A stretch of DNA of 64,000 bases from Marivita sp051859345 (GCF_051859345.1 NZ_JBHYFV010000005.1:1-64000); one strand, 5' to 3'; shown: positions 36,342 through 45,360, numbered from the stretch's first letter. A program made the numbers and translations. The notes: generated by a model from the sequence alone, not told the origin.

Positions 36342-36392
36342 GACGCTTGCAGGGAACCGATGAATTAGTGACATCGCCACTTCGAGAAAGAC

Positions 36393-39300
36393 TCAGGCTT
36401 GCAGCGGCTTTACAACCAATTCACCTTCTTCGCGCGCTTTCATTGCCAGGGCGGCGGCGTGTGCGCCGGCTGCTGTGGTGAAATACGGGATCTTGTCATA
36501 AAGTGCCACAGAGCGAATTTCACGGCTGTCTTCCACAGCGGCGGCGCTTTCAGTGGTGTTCATGACAAGGTCAATGCCGCCGTCCTTCATCAAATCGACA
36601 ATGTTTGGACGGCCCTCGTACACCTTTTTTGTCGTGGCACAGGCGATTCCGTGATCGGACAGGAACGAAGCTGTACCGGAGGTTGCAACAATGGCGAAGC
36701 CAAGCTCGGTCAAGATTTGTGCGGTTTCGATCAGTTGATCGGTCTTGTCATCATTCTTGATTGAGAAGAAGACTGTGCCAGAGGTCGGCAGATGGTTGCC
36801 AGCGCCCAGCTGTGCTTTGAGAAATGCGCGAGGGAAGGAACGATCCCATCCCATGACTTCACCGGTTGATCGCATTTCCGGACCAAGGATCGTATCGACC
36901 CCGGGGAAACGGGCAAACGGCAGAACAGCTTCTTTGACCGAGAACCACGGCATCATCGGATCAGCGAGCGTCATCGGATCGGCCAACGGCAGAACGGTGT
37001 CGTAATCGGCGTTTTCGGGATACGGGTCGCGCATCGGGAAGTTGGTCAACGGTTCGCCTGCCATGACGCGGGCGGCAATGCTGGCGATGGCCGAGTCGGT
37101 TGCTTTTGCGACAAATGGTACGGTGCGAGACGCGCGAGGATTTACCTCGATCAGGTAAATCTCGTTGTCCTTGATCGCGAATTGCACGTTCATCAGGCCG
37201 CGCACATTAAGTGCTAGAGCAAGTGCTTCGGTCTGCTGCTTGATCTGATCAAGCAAGTCGTTCGAGATGGAATAGGGTGGCAGAGAACAGGCGCTGTCAC
37301 CTGAGTGAACACCCGCTTCTTCGATATGCTGCATGATCCCGGCGACATGTACGCGCGTACCATCGCAGAGCGCATCAACGTCCAGCTCAACTGCGCCAGA
37401 GAGATAGCTGTCGAGCAGGACCGGGCTTTTACCCGACACGACCACGGCTTCTTTGATATAGCGTTCCAGGTGGGCCATATCGCGCACGATCTCCATCGCG
37501 CGACCGCCCAAGACATATGATGGGCGGATCACCAGTGGGAAGCCGATATCATCGGCGATGGCAAGCGCTTGGGCGTCGGTTGACGCGATGCCGTTATGTG
37601 GCTGCTTGAGGCCAAGTTTGTTGACGAGAGCCTGAAAACGTTCGCGGTCTTCGGCAAGGTCGATGGCGTCGGGCGTTGTGCCAAGGATCGGAATACCTTC
37701 GGATTCAAGAGCATTGGCAAGTTTGAGGGGTGTCTGGCCGCCAAATTGAACAATGACACCGTGCAGTGTGCCGTTATCCTGTTCGACCCGCAGGATTTCC
37801 ATCACATGTTCAAAAGTAAGAGGCTCGAAGTACAGGCGGTCGGACGTGTCATAGTCAGTCGATACAGTTTCGGGGTTACAGTTGACCATGATGGTCTCGT
37901 ACCCGGCATCGGTGAGCGCAAAACAGGCGTGACAGCAGCAATAATCGAACTCGATCCCCTGACCGATCCGGTTTGGGCCACCCCCCAGAATGACGACTTT
38001 CTTGCGGTCAGACGGCCGCGCTTCGCATTCTACCTCGCCCATCATCGGGGATTCGTAGGTTGAATACATGTAAGGTGTTTGCGCCTCGAACTCGGCGGCG
38101 CAGGTATCGATCCTCTTGAAGCAGGCTTTGACATTCAGGCTGAGGCGCCGATCGCGCACCTCTTTTTCAGTAATTCCGATCAAATCGCCAAGACGGGCAT
38201 CGGTGAAGCCCATCATTTTCAGCGCGCGCATTACCGACTCGGAATCCGGGAGACCGTTGGTACGGACCTCCTCCTCGGCCTCGACGATTTCGCGGATACG
38301 GGCAAGGAACCATGGGTCGAACATGGTTGTTGCGTGTATTTCGTCATCAGACAGACCGTGGCGCATTGCCTGAGCGATGGTGCGCATGCGGTCTGGAGTC
38401 TGTTGAGAAATCGCTTTGATGACTGCGGATTTCTCTGGCGCGCCTTCGATATAGACTTCGTCAAAGCCGTTGAGACCCGATTCCATGGACGCCAATGCCT
38501 TTTGCAAGGATTCGTGGATCGTGCGGCCAATGGCCATCGCTTCGCCCACGGATTTCATGGCGGTTGTCAGATAGGGCTCGGAGCCGGGAAATTTTTCGAA
38601 CGCGAATTTAGGGATCTTGGTGACCACATAGTCAATTGTCGGTTCAAAAGAGGCGGGCGTGACCTTGGTGATGTCATTGTCCAGCTCGTCCAGAGTGTAG
38701 CCGACGGCCAGTTTCGCGGCGATCTTGGCGATGGGAAAACCGGTGGCTTTGGACGCCAGCGCGGAAGAGCGGCTTACCCGCGGATTCATTTCGATGACAA
38801 CCATGCGCCCGTCTTCGGGGTTGATCGCCCATTGAACATTCGACCCGCCGGTTTCCACACCAATTTCGCGCAGAACGGCGATCGAGCCGTTTCGCATGAT
38901 CTGGTACTCTTTGTCGGTGAGCGTGAGCGCCGGGGCAACCGTAATGGAATCGCCGGTATGCACGCCCATCGGATCAACGTTTTCGATGGCGCAGACGATG
39001 ATTGCGTTGTCAGCGCGGTCGCGCACAACTTCCATCTCGAACTCTTTCCAGCCGAGAAGCGATTCATCGACAAGAATCTGGTTCACTGGTGACGCATCCA
39101 TGCCTGACCGGCAGAAATGCACAAAATCTTCCCGGTTATAGGCAACACCGCCCCCGGTACCGCCAAGGGTGTAGGCGGGGCGGATAATCGCGGGCAGGCC
39201 GATCTCTTCGAGTTCGGCCAGTGCAAGCGCGACGCCAGCATCCAGATCAGCGTTGCCATTCGGTTTCTTGGGCGCGGTGATGATGGTTGCCTTGGGATTC

Positions 39301-39725
39301 TCAAGACCTATGCGGTCCATCGCTTCGCGGAACAGCTTGCGATCTTCAGCCATTTCAATGGCTTCGCGTTTCGCACCGATCATTTCAACCCCGTACTTGG
39401 CAAGCACGCCAAGCTCTTCAAGCGCCAGAGAGGTGTTCAGGCCGGTTTGCCCACCCATCGTTGGCAAGAGCGCATCGGGGCGTTCTTTCTCGATGATCTT
39501 GGCGACGATGTCCGGAGTGATCGGTTCGATGTAAGTCGCATCGGCCAGTTCCGGATCGGTCATGATTGTGGCCGGATTGGAGTTCACCAGGATGACGCGG
39601 TAGCCTTCTTCGCGCAGCGCCTTACAGGCCTGTGCGCCGGAATAGTCGAATTCGCAGGCCTGCCCGATCACGATAGGTCCGGCTCCGATGATCATAATCG
39701 ACTTGATATCATCGCGCTTTGGCAT
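36393..39725 (-). CDS. carB: carbamoyl-phosphate synthase large subunit
   Basis: Synthesises carbamoyl phosphate for arginine and pyrimidines from bicarbonate, ATP and glutamine-derived ammonia (with CarA). It has 1110 residues: two homologous halves, each with an ATP-grasp domain (the first begins KSIMIIGAGPIVIGQACEFD, the second KKVVILGGGPNRIGQGIEFD), and a C-terminal MGS-like allosteric domain (TELGFAIVATSGTASFL). The start is ATG 39725 with GAGGG eight bases upstream; longer reading adds 64 unconserved codons. carA is not in the window. Confidence 0.98.
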   Translation of the reverse strand: MPKRDDIKSIMIIGAGPIVIGQACEFDYSGAQACKALREEGYRVILVNSNPATIMTDPELADATYIEPITPDIVAKIIEKERPDALLPTMGGQTGLNTSLALEELGVLAKYGVEMIGAKREAIEMAEDRKLFREAMDRIGLENPKATIITAPKKPNGNADLDAGVALALAELEEIGLPAIIRPAYTLGGTGGGVAYNREDFVHFCRSGMDASPVNQILVDESLLGWKEFEMEVVRDRADNAIIVCAIENVDPMGVHTGDSITVAPALTLTDKEYQIMRNGSIAVLREIGVETGGSNVQWAINPEDGRMVVIEMNPRVSRSSALASKATGFPIAKIAAKLAVGYTLDELDNDITKVTPASFEPTIDYVVTKIPKFAFEKFPGSEPYLTTAMKSVGEAMAIGRTIHESLQKALASMESGLNGFDEVYIEGAPEKSAVIKAISQQTPDRMRTIAQAMRHGLSDDEIHATTMFDPWFLARIREIVEAEEEVRTNGLPDSESVMRALKMMGFTDARLGDLIGITEKEVRDRRLSLNVKACFKRIDTCAAEFEAQTPYMYSTYESPMMGEVECEARPSDRKKVVILGGGPNRIGQGIEFDYCCCHACFALTDAGYETIMVNCNPETVSTDYDTSDRLYFEPLTFEHVMEILRVEQDNGTLHGVIVQFGGQTPLKLANALESEGIPILGTTPDAIDLAEDRERFQALVNKLGLKQPHNGIASTDAQALAIADDIGFPLVIRPSYVLGGRAMEIVRDMAHLERYIKEAVVVSGKSPVLLDSYLSGAVELDVDALCDGTRVHVAGIMQHIEEAGVHSGDSACSLPPYSISNDLLDQIKQQTEALALALNVRGLMNVQFAIKDNEIYLIEVNPRASRTVPFVAKATDSAIASIAARVMAGEPLTNFPMRDPYPENADYDTVLPLADPMTLADPMMPWFSVKEAVLPFARFPGVDTILGPEMRSTGEVMGWDRSFPRAFLKAQLGAGNHLPTSGTVFFSIKNDDKTDQLIETAQILTELGFAIVATSGTASFLSDHGIACATTKKVYEGRPNIVDLMKDGGIDLVMNTTESAAAVEDSREIRSVALYDKIPYFTTAAGAHAAALAMKAREEGELVVKPLQA

Positions 39726-40121
39726 TGATCGGCCCTCATCATGCAAACTGGCTGCGTTATAGGCATGGCGCGCGCGGGTGCAAGCGGCGCGATTGGTTTT
39801 TTCGGAAACAGCAGGAGGTGTGGCGGAACGAAACGGCAGTGCTGCCCTGTGCGTAACACGGCGCAGCTGAATCGCGAGAGGATTCTGGATGTACGACGGT
39901 GTGTTCTCGGGGTTCATCGGAACAATTTAAGGGACAGCGAACATGCAATGGTTGTTCATCTGGCGTTAGTGGCGATCAGCCCGTTTTAAAAGGTGTGTCA
40001 AAGGTTGAAAACAGAGGCCCGAATTGTTGCACCGCGCAACTCCCGCTGGGTGAGCATGGCTTGACTTCCCAAGGCTGAAAGGGTGTATCGGGCCAAATTT
40101 CTCTGCCCGAGGACAACTAGC
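39726..40121. other. carB-aspS divergent intergenic region, no gene seen
   Basis: A spacer of 396 bases between divergent carB and aspS. Open frames here lack coding character and similarity. It presumably holds both promoters; GAGGA at about 40109 is the aspS ribosome-binding site. Confidence 0.5.
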
Positions 40122-41900
40122 ATGCACGCCTTTCGCACCCATTCCTGCGCCGACCTGACAGCGAGCAACGTCGGTGAGACTGTCCGCCTGTCCGGCTGGG
40201 TGCATCGCATCCGGGATCATGGCGGTGTCTTGTTCGTCGATCTGCGGGACCATTATGGCATCACACAGCTATTGTGCGACCCGGACAGCCCGGTTTTTTC
40301 CGAGGTCGAAAAGGTGCGTTCAGAGTGGTGTATCCGTATCGACGGAGAGGTGAAGGCACGCGACCCAAGCCTTGTGAACCCAAAGCTGCCGACGGGCGAA
40401 ATCGAAGTGTTCATCCGGGACATGGAAGTTTTGGGCGCAGCGGATGAGTTGCCGTTGATCGTCTTTGGCGATCAGGAATATCCGGAAGAAACTCGCCTTC
40501 GCTATCGCTATCTTGATCTGCGACGCGAAGCGATGCAGCGGAATATGACGCTGCGCTCGGACGTGGTGTCGTCGATCCGCAAGCGCATGTGGGATCAGAA
40601 GTTCCGCGAATATCAGACTCCGATCATCACCGCGTCGTCACCGGAAGGTGCGCGCGATTTCCTTGTGCCAAGCCGCCTGCATCCGGGCAAGTTTTACGCG
40701 CTGCCGCAGGCTCCGCAGCAGTTCAAGCAGCTGATCATGGTGTCTGGGTTTGATAAGTACTTCCAGATTGCGCCCTGTTTTCGGGATGAAGATCCACGGG
40801 CAGACCGAAGCCCGACGGATTTCTATCAACTCGACCTCGAGATGTCGTTTGTCAGCCAACAGGACGTGTTCGACACGATCCAGCCGGTTATGCAAGGCGT
40901 GTTCGAAGAATTCGGCGGCGGTCGCAAGGTGGATACCGATTGGCCGCAGATTTCCTATCGCGATGCCGCGCTATGGTACGGCACCGACAAACCCGACTTG
41001 CGCAACCCGATCAAGATGCAGGTTGTGAGCGATCATTTCCGGGGTTCCGGCTTTGCCATCTTCGCCAAGCTGCTTGAGCAAGAAGGCACAGAGATCCGCG
41101 CAATTCCCGCGCCGAGCGGCGGATCGCGCAAATTCTGTGACCGGATGAACGCCTTTGCACAAAAAGAGGGTTTGCCCGGAATGGGGTACATTTTCTGGCG
41201 CGACCAGGGCGAAGGCATGGAAGCGGCAGGACCGCTGGCCAAGAATATCGGACCAGAGCGCACCGAGGCGATCCGCCAGCAACTGGGCCTTGAGGTTGGT
41301 GATGCCGCTTTCTTCCTTGGCGGAAAGCCGTCGAGCTTTGAATCCGTTGCCGGGCGTGCGCGCACGGTGATTGGTGAAGAACTGGGCCTGACGGACAAGG
41401 ATCGGTTTGCTTTTGCCTGGATCGTCGATTTCCCGATGTACGAAGCGGATGAAGAGACCGGCAAGGTGGATTTCAGCCACAATCCGTTCTCTATGCCACA
41501 GGGCGGAATGGACGCGCTGAATGGCGATCCTCTGGACGTACTCGGCTATCAGTATGACCTGGCGTGTAACGGCTACGAACTGGTGTCCGGAGCGATCCGG
41601 AACCACAAGCCCGAGATCATGTTCAAGGCGTTCGAACTGGCGGGCTATGGCGAAGATGAAGTCCGCAAGCGGTTTGGCGGCATGGTCAACGCGTTCCGGT
41701 TTGGTGCACCACCCCACGGAGGATGCGCGGCGGGGATCGACCGTATGGTGATGTTGCTGGCCGATACGGCAAACATTCGCGAAGTCATCATGTTCCCAAT
41801 GAACCAGCGGGCGGAGGATCTGATGATGAATGCACCTTCGGATCCGACAAGCGATCAGCTGATGGAGCTTCGTCTTCGGGTTATCCCGCAAGAAGATTGA
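40122..41900 (+). CDS. aspS: aspartate-tRNA ligase, probably non-discriminating
   Basis: Class II aminoacyl-tRNA synthetase of 592 residues. The N-terminal anticodon-binding OB fold has GWVHRIRDHGGVLFVDLRD; motif 2 is FRDEDPRADRSPTDFYQLD and motif 3 includes GAPPHGGCAAGIDRMVML; a GAD insertion domain lies between. His33 in RDHGGV is the residue associated with non-discriminating AspRS (as in Pseudomonas aeruginosa), whereas E. coli has leucine. The start ATG 40122 follows GAGGA; an upstream frame to 40083 is unconserved. Confidence 0.97.
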   Translation: MHAFRTHSCADLTASNVGETVRLSGWVHRIRDHGGVLFVDLRDHYGITQLLCDPDSPVFSEVEKVRSEWCIRIDGEVKARDPSLVNPKLPTGEIEVFIRDMEVLGAADELPLIVFGDQEYPEETRLRYRYLDLRREAMQRNMTLRSDVVSSIRKRMWDQKFREYQTPIITASSPEGARDFLVPSRLHPGKFYALPQAPQQFKQLIMVSGFDKYFQIAPCFRDEDPRADRSPTDFYQLDLEMSFVSQQDVFDTIQPVMQGVFEEFGGGRKVDTDWPQISYRDAALWYGTDKPDLRNPIKMQVVSDHFRGSGFAIFAKLLEQEGTEIRAIPAPSGGSRKFCDRMNAFAQKEGLPGMGYIFWRDQGEGMEAAGPLAKNIGPERTEAIRQQLGLEVGDAAFFLGGKPSSFESVAGRARTVIGEELGLTDKDRFAFAWIVDFPMYEADEETGKVDFSHNPFSMPQGGMDALNGDPLDVLGYQYDLACNGYELVSGAIRNHKPEIMFKAFELAGYGEDEVRKRFGGMVNAFRFGAPPHGGCAAGIDRMVMLLADTANIREVIMFPMNQRAEDLMMNAPSDPTSDQLMELRLRVIPQED

Positions 41901-41921
41901 CTCAAAAGCACCGCTGAATTG

Positions 41922-41948
41922 AAAACGGCGCCAAGTGGCGCCGTTTTT
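41922..41948 (+). terminator. rho-independent terminator of aspS
   Basis: AAAACGGCGCC pairs perfectly with GGCGCCGTTTT around AAGT, followed by a further T, 21 bases after the aspS stop. The mirror arrangement of A and T runs lets it work for the convergent hemerythrin gene as well. Confidence 0.85.
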
Positions 41949-41987
41949 CGTTTCCACCGTTCAGACTAATATCACCGGTCAACGCGA

Positions 41988-42464
41988 TCAGTCTTCAAGC
42001 GAATCCTGAACCTTTTTGTCGACCAGCTTGCGCTCTTTGGTTTTGCGCTCAAGAAATTTGCTGCCGATCTCGGTCTCTTTGCTGGCATCCACCACTTCGC
42101 GGGCACGGGCGAAAACCTCGTCCTCTTCTTCTTCGATGTGGTGTTCATAATCATGCTTGAGCGTCTTGAACTTTGTCAGCCATGCCGGCGATGACATGTC
42201 CATGTCGTTCAATTCTTCCATCAGATCGTCCATTTCCTGATGTTCGTGAACCGAGTGGCGCGCGGCGTCCTGTCCCCAGGTTTCCGAGATCAAAGCGGAA
42301 TAAAAGGTCTCTTCCTCTGCGGCGGCATGACTTTTCACATCGTAGTAGAACTCCTCCCACGCCTCGCGCCGTCTGGCACTGTCGCCCGAAGTGTTGGCAA
42401 TTGTATCCAAAAGTGCACGGTGGTCTTTGTGGTCGTCCTTGATGGCGTCGTAGATATTGGGCAT
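41988..42464 (-). CDS. hemerythrin HHE-domain protein
   Basis: Helical di-iron type protein of 158 residues. Candidate ligands are H12 and H15 in DDHKDH, H46 and E50 in SHAAAEE, H70, H73 and H75 in RHSVHEHQE, and H104, H108 and E111 in KHDYEHHIEEE. The C-terminus is lysine-rich. The protein may bind oxygen or iron or act in stress defence; the family is functionally diverse. ATG 42464 has GGAG six bases upstream; the frame to 42506 adds 14 unconserved codons. A stress-sigma-like promoter lies upstream at 42499-42523. Confidence 0.88.
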   Translation of the reverse strand: MPNIYDAIKDDHKDHRALLDTIANTSGDSARRREAWEEFYYDVKSHAAAEEETFYSALISETWGQDAARHSVHEHQEMDDLMEELNDMDMSSPAWLTKFKTLKHDYEHHIEEEEDEVFARAREVVDASKETEIGSKFLERKTKERKLVDKKVQDSLED

Positions 42465-42477
42465 GACGGTCTCCGCG

Positions 42478-42542
42478 TTGACGTATGGTTGACGGATCAA
42501 CGTCACATCAGTCAGCGGGTTCCCTTGACGGGTGGATTGACG
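42478..42542. repeat. four TTGACG direct repeats around the hemerythrin promoter
   Basis: TTGACG occurs at 42478, 42489, 42525 and 42537. The copies form two pairs with start-to-start spacing of 11 and 12 bases, about one helical turn. One pair overlaps the start region of the hemerythrin transcript and the other lies just upstream of its -35 element. This is an operator-like arrangement. Confidence 0.4.
42499..42523 (-). promoter_or_regulatory. EcfG-type stress promoter upstream of the hemerythrin gene
   Basis: On the minus strand GGAAC (42523-42519), 16 bases, then CGTT (42502-42499) match the alphaproteobacterial general-stress sigma consensus GGAAC-N16/17-CGTT exactly. The expected start lies near 42491, leaving a leader of about 27 bases with GGAG before the ATG at 42464. 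Confidence 0.5.
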
Positions 42543-42551
42543 GGTGCAGCG

Positions 42552-43268
42552 TCACATGGCGACGGCATCCTGCATTCGGTCTTGAACCAAATCCGCAAGC
42601 CGGGACACAGGATCGACAATCGGCGCGCCTTTGGAATGTGCATCGGCCAGTTCGGACGCGGCGGATTCCAGAACACCATCGTCCGCGGTCCGCGCAACAC
42701 CTTGCAGGAAAAGCGTCACATAGTTGATCATGGTGGCGTTCACCGGTCCGCCAAGGATTTCGGCCATATGCGCCATGTCTTCGCGAAACGCGACGGGATC
42801 AGGTTGGATGGGTTCGCTCTTGATCGCGCGCAGGCCATTTGGTTGCCGGTCTTTCGGGAGATGTTGCAGGATCGCGTTCTGAAACACACAGAGAGTGGCA
42901 ATCGGTTTGGCAAGAAACCCGTCTGCGCCGGCTGCAAATGCCACGTCTTCGGCAAAGCTATCCCCGCTTGTCCCCAGAACAACCGGAACGCGTGGCAGCG
43001 TGTTGGACAACTCAAAGATCAGGTCAGCGCCATTGCCATCGGGCAAGCCCATGTCGATGATCACTGCCGAGGGACGATACACCTGAAGATGTCGCCGAGC
43101 GGATTTCAGACAATCGGCGCGCCGCAAGCGTGCGCCGCTATGCAGGCACATAAGCCTGAGTGCGTCGCAGGCATATAGGCTGTCTTCGACTGCCAGGATT
43201 GTAAGCCCCAGCAGCGGTCGCGTTATCGTTGGTCTGCGCATGTGGTCCAAAGCCTGGTCGTCAATCAT
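42552..43268 (-). CDS. response regulator with unclassified C-terminal domain
   Basis: A 238-residue protein with an N-terminal receiver domain: acidic ED in ILAVEDSLY, the likely phosphorylated Asp in IIDMGLPDGNG, a Thr/Ser in VVLGTSGD and the conserved lysine in GFLAKPI. The last about 100 residues are helical without a DNA-binding motif I can recognise; a phosphotransfer or output helix bundle is possible. The start ATG 43268 has GGAGGG four bases upstream; ATG 43292 is an alternative. No histidine kinase gene is adjacent. Confidence 0.82.
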   Translation of the reverse strand: MIDDQALDHMRRPTITRPLLGLTILAVEDSLYACDALRLMCLHSGARLRRADCLKSARRHLQVYRPSAVIIDMGLPDGNGADLIFELSNTLPRVPVVLGTSGDSFAEDVAFAAGADGFLAKPIATLCVFQNAILQHLPKDRQPNGLRAIKSEPIQPDPVAFREDMAHMAEILGGPVNATMINYVTLFLQGVARTADDGVLESAASELADAHSKGAPIVDPVSRLADLVQDRMQDAVAM

Positions 43269-43393
43269 ATCGCCCTCCATGAGTCGCTTCATTTTGGCGC
43301 GGGCGTGGCTAACAGGTGGTTAATGCGGCCACCCCTCTTGTCTGCTTTTGTGTGTCGGAGGATAAGCAGCGCAAATTGTGATGGAGAAACCTG

Positions 43394-43798
43394 ATGATCG
43401 GACGTTTGAACCATGTGGCAATCGCCGTGCCTGACCTTGAGGCGGCAGCGAACCAGTATCGAACTGCGCTGGGTGCCACAGTAGGGGCACCGCAGGACGA
43501 GCCTGATCATGGTGTGACCGTGGTGTTCATCGAATTGCCGAACACCAAGATCGAACTGTTGTATCCGCTGGGCGAAAATAGCCCGATCAACGGTTTTCTT
43601 GAAAAAAATCCGTCGGGGGGCATTCACCACGTCTGCTATGAGGTCGAAGATATCATTGCGGCGCGCGACCACCTGAAGGAAACCGGCGCACGGGTTCTGG
43701 GCGACGGCACGCCCAAGATCGGCGCGCACGGCAAACCCGTTCTGTTCTTGCATCCCAAGGATTTCAACGGATGTCTTGTGGAACTGGAACAAGTCTGA
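43394..43798 (+). CDS. mce: methylmalonyl-CoA epimerase
   Basis: Vicinal-oxygen-chelate enzyme that interconverts (R)- and (S)-methylmalonyl-CoA in propionyl-CoA metabolism. It has 134 residues. Metal ligands are expected at H7 (LNHVAIAV), E in TKIELLYPL, H in GGIHHVCYEV and E in CLVELEQV at the C-terminus. FLEKNPSGGIHHVCYEV is very characteristic. It is probably followed in the same transcript by the DUF1467 gene. Confidence 0.95.
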   Translation: MIGRLNHVAIAVPDLEAAANQYRTALGATVGAPQDEPDHGVTVVFIELPNTKIELLYPLGENSPINGFLEKNPSGGIHHVCYEVEDIIAARDHLKETGARVLGDGTPKIGAHGKPVLFLHPKDFNGCLVELEQV

Positions 43799-43833
43799 CG
43801 CAGCCCCAGTTTGCTGATTAAAGGAGCGCGACC

Positions 43834-44130
43834 ATGTCCATCACCTCTGCCATTGTTCTATTTGCCGTGATCTGGTTCCTGGTGTTCCTGATCGTCATTC
43901 CGATCCGGTTGCAGACGCAGGGCGATGTCGGTCAGATCGTTCCGGGTACTCATGCCGGGTCACCCGAGGTTCATAACCTCAAGAAGAAGGCGTGGATCAC
44001 TACCTTCATCACCATTGCATTGTGGATCGTGATTGCCGGGATCATCCTGTCAGGATGGATCACCGTTCGGGACTTGGATTTCTTTGGTCGGATGCGTCCC
44101 GCTTCTGAATTTGGTGGTACAGGTGGGTAA
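43834..44130 (+). CDS. DUF1467 family membrane protein
   Basis: A 98-residue protein with two membrane segments (about residues 4-24 and 55-76) and the block PIRLQTQGDVGQIVPGTHAGSP between them, typical of DUF1467 proteins of alphaproteobacteria. Function unknown. AAAGGAG precedes the ATG. Its last 71 bases overlap the convergent EI24-family gene. Confidence 0.85.
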   Translation: MSITSAIVLFAVIWFLVFLIVIPIRLQTQGDVGQIVPGTHAGSPEVHNLKKKAWITTFITIALWIVIAGIILSGWITVRDLDFFGRMRPASEFGGTGG

Positions 44131-44785
44131 AGGTCGCTGCGCCCAGAATTGGGATGACCAGGTTCACCAACGGCAAAGACAAAGGCATTGCCATTAAGAT
44201 GCCCGCGATCCAGATTTTTCCCATATGCCGCCTGCGCAAGGCCTTTGCGCCAGCACGGCCTTCGCGGCGCATGGCGGCAAGAGTGAAGTATTCGCGACCT
44301 AGCAAGAAGCCGTTCAACCCCCAAAAGATGAATAACGCAAAAGGTGTGAACAGAACGTAGAGGATCAGCGCAAAAATGTTTGCGGCGATCAGGACGCCAA
44401 GAAAATTGACCGTATCGCGAAGTGCGTCCCCCCATGGAACCCGATCGGCCTTGGGCAATTGCGGATAGTGGCGATCCTCGACCGCGTCTGCCACATCATC
44501 AAGGAAGAGAGACGTGATCGCCGATGCGACCGGGATCATGAGAAACACCGACAGTACGAACATTGAGATGAACGCTGTCCAGCTCAGAAGATCGTCCAGC
44601 CATGTCACCTCTCCGATGAAGGGCAATGTCGCCTCGGGACCAAGTGCGGCGTTCAAGAGCCACATCAGCGCGGCAAAGAACGCCACCAGCAGGGCAAAGC
44701 CCAGACCGATCCCAAGAAACAATACCTTGCGGAAACGAGGATCGCCAAGCTGCCCAAGGGTTAGAAGAAAACTGCGCAGGATCAT
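44060..44785 (-). CDS. EI24/CysZ-like membrane protein
   Basis: A 241-residue membrane protein with about five hydrophobic segments, of the EI24 (formerly CysZ-related) family. LNGFLLGREYFTLAAMRR is the recognisable family block, and FLDDVADAVEDRHYP follows the second helix. CysZ transports sulfate in enterobacteria, but no cys genes are nearby, so the substrate is open. ATG 44785 overlaps the upstream nitroreductase stop (ATGA); ATG 44797 is less likely. The 3' end overlaps DUF1467 on the opposite strand. Confidence 0.82.
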   Translation of the reverse strand: MILRSFLLTLGQLGDPRFRKVLFLGIGLGFALLVAFFAALMWLLNAALGPEATLPFIGEVTWLDDLLSWTAFISMFVLSVFLMIPVASAITSLFLDDVADAVEDRHYPQLPKADRVPWGDALRDTVNFLGVLIAANIFALILYVLFTPFALFIFWGLNGFLLGREYFTLAAMRREGRAGAKALRRRHMGKIWIAGILMAMPLSLPLVNLVIPILGAATFTHLYHQIQKRDASDQRNPSPER

Positions 44786-45360
44786 GTGTCGACCCATGTG
44801 GTGATCGCATTGATGTCTGGGCGAGGGCGCTCTGGAGGAACAGTGCTTGCAGTTCCGATATGGATGAAACCGGCGACGCGTTCATTGTCGGCAAGGCCAA
44901 GCGCCGATCGACAGAAATCAACGTCGTGCGAAGGCCAGCCGCTAAGCCAGTTCGCGCCCCAACCCGAGGCAAGTGCGGCGTTCAGCAAGGCAAGGCAGAC
45001 CGCACCCGCAGAATAGGTCTGTTCCACGGCGGGGATCTTGTCCGACGGCTTTTTCACTTCGATCACCGCAACACAAAGTGGGCTGTCATCAAATTGCGTG
45101 CGGGACTTGGAAATGTCTTCGTCAGACCTTTCAGCGACCCTGCTGCAGTGTTCGGCGGCATCCGCGAGGCGGGCAAGTGCGGCCTTTTCCAGCACGATAA
45201 ACCGCCAAGGTTCCAGTTTTCCATGATCCGGTGTGCGTGCAGCGGCGGTGAGAATCGGTAAGAGCGCCTCACGATCAGGGGCCGGAGCCTGCAAGAGTTT
45301 GGCCGGGCGTGATCGTCTTGTGTGCAGGAAATCCAGAACGGCCGTGTTCGCGTCGGGCAT
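44782..45360 (-). CDS. nitroreductase family protein
   Basis: FMN-dependent nitroreductase-fold protein of 192 residues, YdjA-like in size. FLHTRRSRPAKLL at the N-terminus and ARTPDHGKLEPWRFIVLE carry the FMN phosphate and ring contacts; GANWLSGW and GFIHIGT are later family blocks. It is short, like YdjA, which lacks the extra helices of larger relatives. ATG 45360 has AAGGAGG five bases upstream. The natural substrate is unknown. Confidence 0.9.
   Translation of the reverse strand: MPDANTAVLDFLHTRRSRPAKLLQAPAPDREALLPILTAAARTPDHGKLEPWRFIVLEKAALARLADAAEHCSRVAERSDEDISKSRTQFDDSPLCVAVIEVKKPSDKIPAVEQTYSAGAVCLALLNAALASGWGANWLSGWPSHDVDFCRSALGLADNERVAGFIHIGTASTVPPERPRPDINAITTWVDT

Noticed and set aside
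38079..39092. Open frame of 337 codons antisense to carB
   Set aside because: Mirror of the conserved carB frame; no features of its own.
42489..42500. TTGACGGATCAA upstream of the hemerythrin gene as an FNR box
   Set aside because: The half-sites are separated by four rather than six bases between TTGA and TCAA, so it does not fit the FNR consensus.
43786..43811. Third GGAAC-N17-AGTT element, upstream of the DUF1467 gene
   Set aside because: It overlaps the 3' end of mce and has the weaker -10 form; the number of such loose matches expected by chance in 64 kb makes it unconvincing.
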